From: Amorphus orientalis
GTDB lineage: Bacteria; Pseudomonadota; Alphaproteobacteria; Rhizobiales; Amorphaceae
NCBI RefSeq assembly: GCF_030814015.1
Contig: NZ_JAUSUL010000001.1
Span: forward strand, 1,454,001-1,518,000
Reading direction: 5' to 3'
Length of the DNA stretch: 64,000 nt
The translations under genes were made by a program, and so were the position numbers. Positions 1-7,544 of this stretch are shown here, piece after piece. Under the pieces are notes generated by a model. It saw only the letters and a program-made list of their open reading frames with translations, was not told the DNA's origin and ran no database searches. The number at the start of each line of letters is the position of its first letter. Positions within the stretch are counted from its first letter, which is position 1.

Positions 1-564
1 CGGCAAATCATGGATGGGCTGCTCGCGGGCATTAAGGCCGGCGCAAGTGCTGTATTGGACTATGTGTCCAATTTTGCCTCGCGGATCCGCAGTTCGGTTT
101 CAGGCGCCGTTAGCGGTGCGGTCGGACGGCTCAAAACTGCGGTTGGTCTCGGGGCTGGCAATACGCCTCCGGGGCGGGCGCGTGGTGGCCCTGTCTCGGC
201 GCTTCGGCCCTACATCGTCGGCGAGAGGGGGCCTGAACTCTTCGTCCCATCGGTGGGTGGCCGGATCATCGCCAACGACGATCTGGTCGGCGAAATGCGG
301 TCGCTTGGCTCTGCGTTTGCTGGCGGGCGGGGATATTTCCGGGAAGAAACCACCTCGCTACCGCGCATCGGTCCGGCGCCAGGTTCGGCGTCAAGGCGAT
401 CGGCGCCATCCGGCCCCGCAGTGTCGATTGGCGAAGTTCACATTCATGCCGCGCCGGGCATGGACGAGCGTGAGGTGGCCCGGCTTGCGGTGGAGGAGAT
501 CGGGCGTCGGGTCCGCGATGGGCTTTCAGGCATTCAGGCTGATATCGAATGGGGAGGTGCCTAA
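1..564 (+). CDS. Phage tail tape measure protein, C-terminal part
   Basis: The reading frame is open from the first base of the window, so only the last 187 residues are present and the start lies to the left. The tape measure protein sets tail length and sits in the tail tube. The C-terminal motif around residues 73-92 (GERGPELFVPS, then a small-residue turn and IIAND) is typical of tape measure proteins of contractile-tail phages. The next genes (gpU, gpX, gpD) are its usual neighbours. The stop codon overlaps the gpU start (TAATG), suggesting coupled translation. The region before the motif is Gly/Ala-rich and low complexity, as expected for this family. Confidence 0.85.
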   Translation, partial: RQIMDGLLAGIKAGASAVLDYVSNFASRIRSSVSGAVSGAVGRLKTAVGLGAGNTPPGRARGGPVSALRPYIVGERGPELFVPSVGGRIIANDDLVGEMRSLGSAFAGGRGYFREETTSLPRIGPAPGSASRRSAPSGPAVSIGEVHIHAAPGMDEREVARLAVEEIGRRVRDGLSGIQADIEWGGA

Positions 565-1001
565 TGCTTTACATGCTTGGTGCGCTCACCTTCGATACGA
601 GACCCTTCAACGTCGACGGTGTGGAGCGGGAGGCGACGGCGTCGATCGCGCGCAAGCCGCTCCTGGGTACGGCCGATGGTGCGGAGTTCACCGGGGAAGG
701 CGAGGACAAGTTGACCCTGACCGGCCAGCTTCTGCCGAGTCGGATCGGCGGGATGACGGAACTCGAGCTGGCCCATTCCATGCGCCGGCAAGGGGCGCGG
801 TTTCCGGTCAGTCGGGGCGATGGCTACCGCTTTCCGCACTGGTATGCGATCGCGCGGATCCGCGAGAGCCACAAGGATCTGACCAGGGACGGTGTCGGGT
901 TCACTCTCACCTACACGATCGAGCTGGACAGCGTACCGGCCGAGGCCGGTGATGGGCAGCAGATCATCCGGTCGCTGCTCAACCTGTTCGGTGTGAACTA
1001 G
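564..1001 (+). CDS. Phage tail protein, gpU family
   Basis: 145 residues. gpU-type proteins cap or terminate the tail tube in P2/Mu-like phages. I start at the ATG that overlaps the preceding stop (TAATG) because GGGAGG lies 6-10 bases upstream; an in-frame ATG five codons earlier has no ribosome site of its own. The protein begins MLYMLGALTFDTRPFNVD and contains the family-typical segment with GEDKLTLTGQLLP and RDGVGFTLTYTIEL near the end. Its place between tape measure and gpX supports the call. Family recognition is by eye from these segments and synteny. Confidence 0.82.
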   Translation: MLYMLGALTFDTRPFNVDGVEREATASIARKPLLGTADGAEFTGEGEDKLTLTGQLLPSRIGGMTELELAHSMRRQGARFPVSRGDGYRFPHWYAIARIRESHKDLTRDGVGFTLTYTIELDSVPAEAGDGQQIIRSLLNLFGVN

Positions 1002-1012
1002 GAAAACAACCG

Positions 1013-1240
1013 ATGCCGGAAGAGCGCACCGTACGGGGGGAGGGGATCACCCTCGATCTGCTTCTTTGGCGCCGTGATGGCGTGCGCGGTCGGGAACTGG
1101 TGGAAGCCGCCCTCGACCTCAATCCGGGACTGGCCGATCTCGGTGCGGTCCTTCCCCTCGGCACCGTCGTATTCCTGCCCGACCCGCCGGCTGCGCGGTC
1201 TGCGCCCGTGCCGCGCAAGGTCGTCGATCTGTTCGGCTGA
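1013..1240 (+). CDS. Phage tail protein, gpX family (LysM-like)
   Basis: 75 residues. gpX-type tail proteins are small, LysM-like baseplate components. The sequence has the short hinge LLLWRRDGV, the pair LVEAALDLNPGLADLG, and the closing GTVVFLPD that resembles the last strand of a LysM fold. The length matches the family (about 60-80 residues). It lies 11 bases after gpU and 27 bases before the gpD gene, within one tail transcription unit. Confidence 0.82.
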   Translation: MPEERTVRGEGITLDLLLWRRDGVRGRELVEAALDLNPGLADLGAVLPLGTVVFLPDPPAARSAPVPRKVVDLFG

Positions 1241-1267
1241 CAAGCGGATCGGCCGGGAGGTCTCGAA

Positions 1268-2302
1268 ATGCCCTGGACGGTAGATTGGCAGGTGATCGTC
1301 GCCGGCGTCGACGTGACCAGCCGATGGCGCCACTATCTGAGTTCCCTTGAGGTCGTCGACAAGGACGGCGAGAGCGCCGACACGTGCGCGCTTGAGCTGG
1401 ACGATACCGACGGCCAGGTGAAGTTGCCGCCTAAGGGTGCGTCGGTTTCGGTTGGGCTCAATGGGGTGACTGTGTTCCAGGGGACGGTCGATCGCGTTCG
1501 GTCCCGGGGGGCGAAGGGCGGCGGCCGGACGCTCTCGGTCGGCGCCAAGGGGCTCGACATCCGCTCGAAGGTGAAAGAGCCGCTGTCGTTCCATATGGAC
1601 GACGCCTCCCTCCAGGAGTTCCTTGCGAAGGCCGGCAAGCTCGCCGGGCTCGCCGGAGTGAAGGTCTCGCCCGGCCTGGCCTCGATTGCGAGAGACTACT
1701 GGTCGGCCGACGCCGAGAGCTTCCTGCATCTCGGCCAGCGCCTGGCGCGCGAGCTCGCCGGTACGTTCAAGATCCGCGGCGATCAAGCGGTCCTGAAAGC
1801 GCGTGGCGACGCAGCGACGCCGGCCGGCGGTACGCTGCCGACCGTGACGGCCCGATATGGCGAAGGCGGGAATGTCCTGAACTGGGACATCGAGCCGTTC
1901 GCAGGCCGACGGGAATTCGGGCGGGCGAAGGTCCGCTACTTCGATCGCGAGACGGCCAGCTTCAAGGAAGAGGAGGTCGATTTCGAGATCGAGGACGCAC
2001 CGGACGCGTCGAACGTGGTCCGGGCGCCGGTCGCCGATCAGGCGCAGGCCCGCGAGACGGCCGAAGCGCGCAAGCGCGACGCCGACCGGGAAGGTGGCGG
2101 CGGCACAATTGATCTCGATCTCGCCGAGGAGGCCTTCGCGGAGGGCACCGTCGACCTGAGCGGCACGCGGCCTGGCGTCGACGGCCTGTATCGGATCGCG
2201 TCCAGGACGCACCGCGCGAACAAGAACGGTGGCGCGACCACCCATCTCGACGTCAAGCAACCCGCCGGCGGCGCCGGCAGGGATACGCGCAAGGCGGAAT
2301 AG
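1268..2302 (+). CDS. Phage late control / baseplate hub protein, gpD family
   Basis: 344 residues. gpD (gp27-like hub, COG3500) forms the baseplate hub that receives the spike. The start MPWTVDWQVIVAGVDVTSRW, followed by an acidic strand (ALELDD) and VNGVTVFQGTVDRVR-like text near residues 66-78, is characteristic. The central region (residues 95-175) holds the hub domain with SIARDYWSADAESFLHLGQRL. The C-terminal 70 residues are charged, with an EARKRDADREG helix and the typical GLYRIASRTHRANKNGGATTHLDV closing region. A hairpin terminator follows, consistent with the end of the tail operon. Confidence 0.88.
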   Translation: MPWTVDWQVIVAGVDVTSRWRHYLSSLEVVDKDGESADTCALELDDTDGQVKLPPKGASVSVGLNGVTVFQGTVDRVRSRGAKGGGRTLSVGAKGLDIRSKVKEPLSFHMDDASLQEFLAKAGKLAGLAGVKVSPGLASIARDYWSADAESFLHLGQRLARELAGTFKIRGDQAVLKARGDAATPAGGTLPTVTARYGEGGNVLNWDIEPFAGRREFGRAKVRYFDRETASFKEEEVDFEIEDAPDASNVVRAPVADQAQARETAEARKRDADREGGGGTIDLDLAEEAFAEGTVDLSGTRPGVDGLYRIASRTHRANKNGGATTHLDVKQPAGGAGRDTRKAE

Positions 2303-2331
2303 ACGCGGCCGTCACCAATTGAACCAAGTCG

Positions 2332-2357
2332 AGCCCGGCCATCGCGCCGGGCTTTCT
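2332..2357 (+). terminator. Intrinsic terminator after the tail operon
   Basis: An 8-bp perfect stem, AGCCCGGC at 2332-2339 and GCCGGGCT at 2346-2353, with a 6-base loop, is followed by TTTCT. It lies between the gpD stop and the endolysin start. The U tract is short, so termination may be partial. Confidence 0.6.
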
Positions 2358-2375
2358 GATTCCAGGAGACATCCC

Positions 2376-3206
2376 ATGAAGACTTCCGATCGCGGCGTGG
2401 CGTTCATCGCCGCGCACGAGGGCGTTGTGCTCAAGGCCTACCCGGATCCCGCCACCGGCGGCGAGCCGTGGACCATCGGCGTCGGCCACACGTCCAGGGC
2501 CGGGCCGCCGTCGGTCCGTCCGGGAATGACCATCACTCGCGGCGAGGCGTTCGAGATCCTCGAGGCCGACCTGGCCGTATTCGAGCGGGCCGTGTCGTCG
2601 GCGGTGACCGTGCCTCTCCGGCAGCACGAGTTCGACGCATTGGTCTCGTTCACCTTCAACCTCGGCGCCGGCAATCTCCGCAAGTCGACGCTGCTGCGCA
2701 AGCTGAACGCTGGCGACAAGGCGGGGGCGGCCGGAGAGTTCCACAAGTGGAACCGGGCGGCCGGGCGTGTGATGCGGGGCCTGACCCGCCGCCGGGCGGA
2801 GGAGGCGGCCCTTTTTCGCCACGGCGACTATGCCGGGGCCGTGCCAATGGAAGACGAGGCGGAGGCCCATCCGGATCGCTTCGTTCCGTCGCTCCTGGTC
2901 CGCGGTTCGACAGGCGAGGCCGTGCGTGAGGTGCAGCGAACCCTCAAGGGCCTTGGCTACGACATCGGTCCCGCCGGCGCGGACGGCATCTATGGCGCGG
3001 ACACCGGCGCCGCCGTCCGGGCGTTCCAGGGAGATCACGGGCTCACGGTCGACGGCAAGATGGGGACCGCCACGCGGACGGCCCTAGAGGCTTCGCAGGC
3101 CGTCCCGCCGCCACCCGACGTCGAGCCGACCGACGAGGCTTCGGTAGCCGGCAGCGCGCTCCAGGCGCTCGTGCGGGCGCTGTTTTCCATCTTTTCCCGG
3201 ACATAG
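2376..3206 (+). CDS. Phage endolysin: GH24 lysozyme plus peptidoglycan-binding domain
   Basis: 276 residues. Cleaves the glycan strand of peptidoglycan during host lysis. Residues 1-150 are a T4-type GH24 lysozyme with the catalytic triad Glu15, Asp24 and Thr33 in the order seen in T4 lysozyme; the loop between Asp and Thr is a few residues longer than in T4. TIGVGH and FTFNLGAGNL are family segments. Residues 170-240 form a PG_binding_1 domain (GEAVREVQRTLKGLGYD and DGIYGADTGAAVRAFQ). The C-terminal 20 residues are amphipathic. I start at the ATG preceded by CCAGGAG; a longer open frame upstream crosses the terminator hairpin. There is no signal peptide, so release probably needs the adjacent holin-like protein. 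Confidence 0.9.
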   Translation: MKTSDRGVAFIAAHEGVVLKAYPDPATGGEPWTIGVGHTSRAGPPSVRPGMTITRGEAFEILEADLAVFERAVSSAVTVPLRQHEFDALVSFTFNLGAGNLRKSTLLRKLNAGDKAGAAGEFHKWNRAAGRVMRGLTRRRAEEAALFRHGDYAGAVPMEDEAEAHPDRFVPSLLVRGSTGEAVREVQRTLKGLGYDIGPAGADGIYGADTGAAVRAFQGDHGLTVDGKMGTATRTALEASQAVPPPPDVEPTDEASVAGSALQALVRALFSIFSRT

Positions 3207-3215
3207 GAGGTCACC

Positions 3216-3449
3216 ATGGCCAAGGCTCCGCTCGTCACCCAGGCAAAAGCCTGGCCGACGCGCAAGGTGATCGCCGCCACGGTCGGGTCCGCACTCGGGA
3301 CGGCAGTCGCGTCAATCCTGATCCCGCCGCTGCAGTCCGCCATCCCGGGCATCATGACGCCGGAGACGGCCGATCTGGTCCGGATCGCGTTTCCGATCGG
3401 CGGTACCCTCGGCCTGGGGTGGCTGATCCGCAGCAGGGCCGGCGAATGA
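3216..3449 (+). CDS. Holin-like small membrane protein
   Basis: 77 residues with two hydrophobic segments, about residues 18-36 and 57-72, separated by a short loop, and a basic C-terminus (IRSRAGE). AGGAGG lies 9 bases before the start. The position between endolysin and spanin genes and the two-helix topology point to a class II-like holin that permeabilises the inner membrane. No specific holin family was recognised, so the function is inferred from size, topology and synteny. The stop overlaps the next start (ATGA). Confidence 0.6.
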   Translation: MAKAPLVTQAKAWPTRKVIAATVGSALGTAVASILIPPLQSAIPGIMTPETADLVRIAFPIGGTLGLGWLIRSRAGE

Positions 3450-3850
3450 TCGCCGCCGCGCTGTCCGTCGTCTCCGCCCTCGGCCGGCTGCCCTGGCAGC
3501 TATATGCGGCGGCGGCGATCGCCTTCGCCGCCTGGGTCGGTGCCGGCCACTTCTACGAGCGCGGCCGCGCCGACTGCGAGGCAGACATCAAGGCCGCGGC
3601 CTTTACGGAGCGCGCGCGCCAGGCGGCCGCCAATGAGGTCGCCCTCAAGACCGGGGCCGAAATCGTCTCCGATCTCGCCGACGAAAACGACCGTCTGAAA
3701 ACCACGCTCACGGAGATCGCCGATGCGGCCCGCACCCATCCTGACCGCGACGCTTGCGGCCTTGGCTCTGACAGCCTGCAGCTCCTCGACCGGATCGGCG
3801 GAGCGTCCGCACCTGGCGGACCCGCCGTCGGGCCTCACACGGGCCTGTGA
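3446..3850 (+). CDS. i-spanin (Rz-like)
   Basis: 134 residues. One N-terminal transmembrane helix (about residues 14-33) is followed by a charged, probably coiled-coil periplasmic region rich in Ala, Glu and Arg (residues 40-105). This is the architecture of an inner-membrane spanin that bridges to an outer-membrane lipoprotein. The ATG overlaps the holin stop by four bases. An o-spanin gene begins inside this gene in another frame, as in lambda Rz/Rz1. A damaged partial copy of this gene lies at about 5323-5497. Confidence 0.78.
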   Translation: MIAAALSVVSALGRLPWQLYAAAAIAFAAWVGAGHFYERGRADCEADIKAAAFTERARQAAANEVALKTGAEIVSDLADENDRLKTTLTEIADAARTHPDRDACGLGSDSLQLLDRIGGASAPGGPAVGPHTGL

Positions 3851-4082
3851 CGACCCGGTGAGCCTTGCCGGCGATGCCGGCGAGGCCGTCGGCGCCTCGA
3901 TAGGCGCCCGGCAGGCTGCTGCACTGCCGGCCAGTCAAGAGTCCGGCCAATCCGTGTCCGGGATTGGCCAGGGCCGCGTCGTCGAGCTTTGGTCGCAGGA
4001 CAGGGCTGCGCTGGTGGCCTGCAAGCGCCGGCATGCCGGGCTCGCGCGGTTCTACCAGGTGCGCGACGAGGGCCTGCGGTGA
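3723..4082 (+). CDS. o-spanin (Rz1-like outer-membrane lipoprotein), overlapping Rz
   Basis: 119 residues in the +1 frame relative to the i-spanin gene, starting 128 bases before that gene ends. A lipoprotein signal peptide is clear: basic start, hydrophobic stretch, lipobox L16-T17-A18-C19. The mature protein (101 residues) would be anchored to the outer membrane and bind the i-spanin. It is longer than lambda Rz1 and extends past the end of Rz, so this is a partly overlapping rather than embedded arrangement. GGAG lies about 8 bases before the ATG. The stop overlaps the next start (TGATG). Confidence 0.78.
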   Translation: MRPAPILTATLAALALTACSSSTGSAERPHLADPPSGLTRACDDPVSLAGDAGEAVGASIGARQAAALPASQESGQSVSGIGQGRVVELWSQDRAALVACKRRHAGLARFYQVRDEGLR

Positions 4083-4429
4083 TGGCGGAGGACGACATCG
4101 ATCCGATTTCCCAGCACGCCCTTGGCACGCTGTCGACGCGCGTCGCCGAGATTGAGAAAGGGCAAGCCTACCTCAAGGCGAAGTCCGAGGAGGCTGAAAA
4201 CGAACGGCGCCGGCAGGGAAGGGAGATATCTGATTTCCGGACGGACGTCAGCCAGCGGTTTCAGAAACTGGAGGAACTGCTCGAACCTCTAGCCGTCATG
4301 GGCAAGGCCCAGAAAATGGCCTGGGGGTGGATCTTCGCAAGCATAGCCGCAATAGGCACTGTGATAGGTGCCATCTGGGGGCTGATCCTGATCGCGGAGA
4401 AGGTGATTAAGGCGATCAGGGGGCTATGA
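4082..4429 (+). CDS. Small coiled-coil protein with C-terminal membrane segment
   Basis: 115 residues, function unknown. Residues 15-70 are highly charged with heptad-like spacing (TRVAEIEKGQAYLKAKSEEA and FRTDVSQRFQKLEELLE), then a hydrophobic segment at about residues 82-106 and a basic tail (EKVIKAIRGL). The topology resembles XhlA-type phage accessory lysis proteins, but I do not recognise the family with certainty. It starts one base into the preceding stop, so it belongs to the lysis operon. Confidence 0.65.
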   Translation: MAEDDIDPISQHALGTLSTRVAEIEKGQAYLKAKSEEAENERRRQGREISDFRTDVSQRFQKLEELLEPLAVMGKAQKMAWGWIFASIAAIGTVIGAIWGLILIAEKVIKAIRGL

Positions 4430-4509
4430 GGTTTGCGTTCGAGGAGGGTACCTGATTGCAGTGCCTAAAATTTCTCGCTCTTGCAGTAATCTGTGATCAA
4501 CAAGACCCC

Positions 4510-4531
4510 GCCCCCGCGCAAGGCGGGGGCG
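4510..4531 (-). terminator. Hairpin downstream of the 51-residue ORF
   Basis: Perfect 9-bp stem CGCCCCCGC (4510-4518) and GCGGGGGCG (4523-4531) with a 4-base loop. On the minus strand it is followed by GGGGTCTTGTTG, a weak U tract, 15 bases past the stop of the small minus-strand gene. On the plus strand no T run follows. Confidence 0.5.
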
Positions 4532-4546
4532 AAATAGCAAGCGTTG

Positions 4547-4702
4547 TCAACGATCTACAGACCGAAGGACCTGTTCTAGGCTTCGGAGAGTGGTGCGCAT
4601 CTCCGTGAGTGCCTGACGTTGTCGATGAGTCAGCAAAATTCCCCAAGTGGTTAGCCCAACCCCTAGGGAGCCAAGGGCAAGATGGACGAAAGCGTCAATC
4701 AT
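4547..4702 (-). CDS. 51-residue membrane protein, unknown function
   Basis: A short gene on the minus strand, reading MIDAFVHLALGSLGVGLTTW at its start. Residues 5-25 form one hydrophobic helix; residues 27-51 are charged and helical (HRQRQALTEMRTTLRSLEQV), ending in basic residues. An AAAGGA ribosome site lies about 8 bases before the ATG, and a GC-rich hairpin follows the stop. The combination of start signal, membrane helix, charged tail and downstream hairpin suggests a real gene, possibly a phage superinfection or lysis-control peptide. No family was recognised. Confidence 0.5.
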   Translation of the reverse strand: MIDAFVHLALGSLGVGLTTWGILLTHRQRQALTEMRTTLRSLEQVLRSVDR

Positions 4703-4741
4703 GACTCTATCCTTTCCGATGCATTTCTACTGCTTCAGATC

Positions 4742-4789
4742 GGAATGGTCGCCCCGACATCTTTGCCCAAATGGAGGCGCGACCATTCC
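4742..4789. repeat. Inverted repeat GGAATGGTCG
   Basis: Perfect 10-bp arms, GGAATGGTCG at 4742-4751 and CGACCATTCC at 4780-4789, separated by 28 bases. The right arm overlaps the 20-base direct repeat described separately. It lies upstream of the 51-residue ORF (minus strand) and could be an operator or an RNA hairpin. Confidence 0.5.
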
Positions 4790-5096
4790 ACGTGCTCCAG
4801 AACGCTGGCTCTGGAGTGTCCGTTCTATGGAACAGCAATGATCCTTTTATGACAGTCTAATGTATTGAAATATTTGCGTTTTTGTTTTGAATATGAACGT
4901 CGCGGCGTTCTGGCCTGTCCCATTCCTCAATTTTGCTGATGTTTGGTAAGAGCGTTGGTTGCGTACTGCTCCCGTTTTTTGGCGAGGCAGCATTTGCAAG
5001 AAAACGCAATATGAAAGTATGATGACGCCGCAAATTTATTGTTGCTTCGCCGCTTCCCCTGACCTAGGAAAAGGCTGCCCAAATGGAGGCGCGACC
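4765..5096. repeat. 20-base direct repeat pair
   Basis: GCCCAAATGGAGGCGCGACC occurs exactly at 4765-4784 and again at 5077-5096. The 292 bases between them include the AT-rich stretch. Exact repetition of 20 bases in unrelated flanks is unlikely by chance; it may mark a duplication, a recombination site or a protein-binding site. Confidence 0.6.
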
Positions 5097-5112
5097 TATC
5101 TGCGTCCTCATT

Positions 5113-5140
5113 GCAAGAGCCGCGGTAACGCGGCTCTTGC
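5113..5140 (+). terminator. Strong hairpin with GTAA loop
   Basis: Perfect 12-bp stem, GCAAGAGCCGCG (5113-5124) and CGCGGCTCTTGC (5129-5140), closing a GNRA-type GTAA loop. TCTATCT follows on the plus strand, a poor U tract. It may be a weak terminator or the 3' end of a small transcript from the AT-rich region upstream. Confidence 0.45.
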
Positions 5141-5200
5141 TCTATCTAACGCCTCATACGGCATTTGGCAGGGTTAGTGAGCGCTCGCCTAGCATCTAGG

Positions 5201-5497
5201 CGTCAATCTTCTCCGCAGTCGTCAGGACGGCCGGCATCGCCTTGGGGTGGATTGGGCCGACGACAGCGTTCGGCTTGCGCGTCTGGAACGAATAAGGCTG
5301 GTTTTCGCCATCGACTGGGTCGGCCTTCGCCGCCTGGCTCGGCGCTAGCCATTTCTACGAGGGCGGCCGCGCCGACTGCGAAATCGACATCAAGGCAGCC
5401 GCCTACGCCGAGCGTTCTCGCCAGGCGGCGGCTAACAAGGTCGTTCTAAAGACCGGGACCGAAATCGTCTCCGATCTCGCCGAAGAATACGACCGTC
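5201..5497. pseudogene. Chimeric relic: SRAP fragment joined to Rz fragment
   Basis: Bases about 5211-5328 match the SRAP relic at 10238-10355 (minus-strand coding sense) at about 84 percent by hand alignment. From about 5323 the sequence instead matches the i-spanin gene at about 3522-3700 (plus sense), with long identical runs such as TTCTACGAG and GACATCAAGGC. The two pieces share the short sequence GCCTTCG at the join. Neither fragment can encode a product. The piece ends at a clean terminator. This records an illegitimate recombination between phage lysis and SRAP sequences. Confidence 0.72.
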
Positions 5498-5499
5498 GG

Positions 5500-5532
5500 C
5501 GCCCGGCTTCGGCCGGGCGGTCTTTTTGTTTT
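5500..5532 (+). terminator. Intrinsic terminator with TTCG tetraloop
   Basis: Perfect 8-bp stem CGCCCGGC (5500-5507) and GCCGGGCG (5512-5519) closing TTCG, followed by GTCTTTTTGTTTT. This is the best terminator in the window, oriented for plus-strand transcription. It lies directly after the Rz fragment, so it may have travelled with a lost lysis operon. Confidence 0.85.
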
Positions 5533-5636
5533 ATGACATCCGTTGGTGAGCTAGTCCGCATCTGGCCGAAAGTGGACTGGCGGCTATTCAGCCTGGAGTG
5601 GCGCAAAGCCGACCTTCCCTTGCGAGTCCGTAGTTC

Positions 5637-7544
5637 CTATTCGATCAGTTCTATCTCTCCAGGCTCAAACCACTCCTGCCGTATCATCGCCTCGCGCGCC
5701 ATGGTCGGCTCTGCAGTATAGTAAATCACGGCTAGGCTTTGCTCCGCGCGACTGCAAGTTACATAGAATAGTCGCCGCGTCCTATCGATTGTCGTCTCCT
5801 TGCCTGCCGCTTCATTCTCAAGATCCTTCTTGCTCTTCGCCTTGGTCTCGAAAAGCTTGTCGTAAGCGAACATGAAGCCACGAGCCTCATCGTCGCTAAC
5901 GACGACCATCACTCTTGGAAATTCCAGCCCCTTCACCCCCTGGTGCGTGTCGAACTGCGAGACGCCCCGAACGTAGCGATCATATCGCTCGATCTGGTCG
6001 AACGGCGCCTCAAGCGCCAACCGCCAACCGCCCAACTCACTTTTGACATCGACTTCCTCTTCCCGGTCGTCATCGGCGGCGGCAGCGTCAATCTCGCCTT
6101 CCGCGACGCCGGCATCAGCGGCGGAAAACGGAACCAAAACCTCAGGGATCGTGAATAGGTTAGCTCCGGCTACATAGCGCAAGACCGAGCGAGCGGTCGG
6201 CTTCTCATCCGCGTTCACCAGAGCCAGCAGGCCATCGCAGGCAGCCTTTACCTTGCTGAGAATCTCGACCTGCTTCTCGCCTGCAGCTTCAAGCGCTTTG
6301 CGCTCCAGGAGCGGAGAGGTGCGCCGAACGATTGCCGCGACAGCAAACCTATCTCCCGTGCGCAGGGCCGTGACGAGCGGCAGTATCTCGCGCGTGAAGA
6401 GTCCAATGCCCGCTCCGGTCCCTTGCAGAAAGCTCGTGCGGATGCGCTCAACCGCGTAGAGGGGCTCGAAAAATTGTTCGAAGCCAAACCGGCGCGCGGA
6501 CATCAGGTGCTCTAGCGCCAACGTCTTGATTGCTTCGGCTCCCGCCGCCCAGCTCGGATCACCCGTGAGCTCTGCCATTCGAGCCGCTACGGTGGCCTCG
6601 GCCGCGCTCTTGTCACCTATCGCCTGCGAGACGACGAACAGCCGAACGACGCCCTGCTTAGCATCGCTTCGTGGCTGCTGTTCCTCGCCATCCTCATCTC
6701 GTCTAATCTTGTTGATGAGTGTGATGATCCGCGTGGGGCAACGATGGTTCATTCGCTTCCTCGGCCTGGCCCAGGCCTGCGGGATCGCCTCCGCTAAACG
6801 CTCCTTACCGTCGGCGTAGATACGCTGCATCGTGTCGCCAAAGAGTCCGAGGCAAAAGGCCTCGCGGTATCCCGCCTCGACATCGAGCAGCGCGTCCATG
6901 AGCCTTCGGCTCGTATCCTGGCTCTCGTCGATCAACAAAATGGGGAAGCGGGTCACCAGCAGCCGGCGCAAACCAGGCTTCGCACCGAGAAAATCGGCGG
7001 TCATGGCGATGACCTCTGCGTGGCTCAGAGAGTCTCTGGTGCGGTTATCGCCGGTTGGGCTGTAAACGAATCGCGTAATTTCGGCGAGGTTCTCGCGGCG
7101 GCGCTGCTTGCTTTCTATCGAGCGTGCGCGGTCCGATGCGGCTTTGGTGTGTGCCCGACCCTTCGCCTGTGCTTCTTTCAGCTCTGCAATATCCGCTAGG
7201 AGCCGGTTCGACAGCCACCTTCGAATATCACCGTCGTAGCCGGCAATCAGCGACCACGCGAACGCGTGAATGGTCGACACCTCTACGCGAGGATCAAATT
7301 CAAGCCGTTGCTTGATCTCGTCGCAGGCGGCATTGGTATAGGTAATCACCCCGATCTTCTGACCGGATAGCGACAACAGCCGGCCCTGCTCCTTACACAC
7401 CGTCCGGACCGCCTCGACGAGCGACCGCGTTTTGCCCGATCCGGCGCCAGCATAAAGAAAGAAGCTCCTCGGTTTCTCGACATTCAGGCAGGCGAGGATG
7501 GTTCTATCGGCTTCGGAATCGAAGTTGTCGTCGACCGCGCTCAT
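5637..7544 (-). CDS. UvrD/PcrA-like helicase, GajB-type partner of the OLD nuclease
   Basis: 635 residues, superfamily 1A helicase. Motif I AGAGSGKT at residues 32-39, Ia TYTNAA at 68-73, Ib TIHAF at 91-95, II LIDESQD at 204-210, III GDTMQRIY at 236-243, V (THQGVKGLEF) at about 533-542 and VI (RRLFYVTCSRA) at about 590-600. The start overlaps the stop of the upstream OLD gene by four bases, so the two are translationally coupled. In Gabija anti-phage systems the OLD nuclease GajA and the UvrD-like GajB act together against invading DNA. This protein is about 140 residues longer than the founding GajB, with an acidic insert near residues 480-500 (AAAADDDREEEVDV). Function is inferred from architecture and pairing. 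Confidence 0.82.
   Translation of the reverse strand: MSAVDDNFDSEADRTILACLNVEKPRSFFLYAGAGSGKTRSLVEAVRTVCKEQGRLLSLSGQKIGVITYTNAACDEIKQRLEFDPRVEVSTIHAFAWSLIAGYDGDIRRWLSNRLLADIAELKEAQAKGRAHTKAASDRARSIESKQRRRENLAEITRFVYSPTGDNRTRDSLSHAEVIAMTADFLGAKPGLRRLLVTRFPILLIDESQDTSRRLMDALLDVEAGYREAFCLGLFGDTMQRIYADGKERLAEAIPQAWARPRKRMNHRCPTRIITLINKIRRDEDGEEQQPRSDAKQGVVRLFVVSQAIGDKSAAEATVAARMAELTGDPSWAAGAEAIKTLALEHLMSARRFGFEQFFEPLYAVERIRTSFLQGTGAGIGLFTREILPLVTALRTGDRFAVAAIVRRTSPLLERKALEAAGEKQVEILSKVKAACDGLLALVNADEKPTARSVLRYVAGANLFTIPEVLVPFSAADAGVAEGEIDAAAADDDREEEVDVKSELGGWRLALEAPFDQIERYDRYVRGVSQFDTHQGVKGLEFPRVMVVVSDDEARGFMFAYDKLFETKAKSKKDLENEAAGKETTIDRTRRLFYVTCSRAEQSLAVIYYTAEPTMAREAMIRQEWFEPGEIELIE

Larger units (their letters stand above)
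4430..5636. other. Junction zone between prophage lysis genes and cargo genes
   Basis: About 1.2 kb without a long gene. It holds one short minus-strand gene, three strong hairpins, a 20-base direct repeat, an AT-rich stretch at about 4840-5040 and a chimeric relic, each listed separately. The base composition changes sharply, suggesting repeated insertion and loss at this site. Confidence 0.6.

Noticed and set aside
4959-5177. Plus-strand open frame of 72 codons in the junction zone
   Set aside because: It runs through the 12-bp hairpin and the direct repeat and has no start signal.
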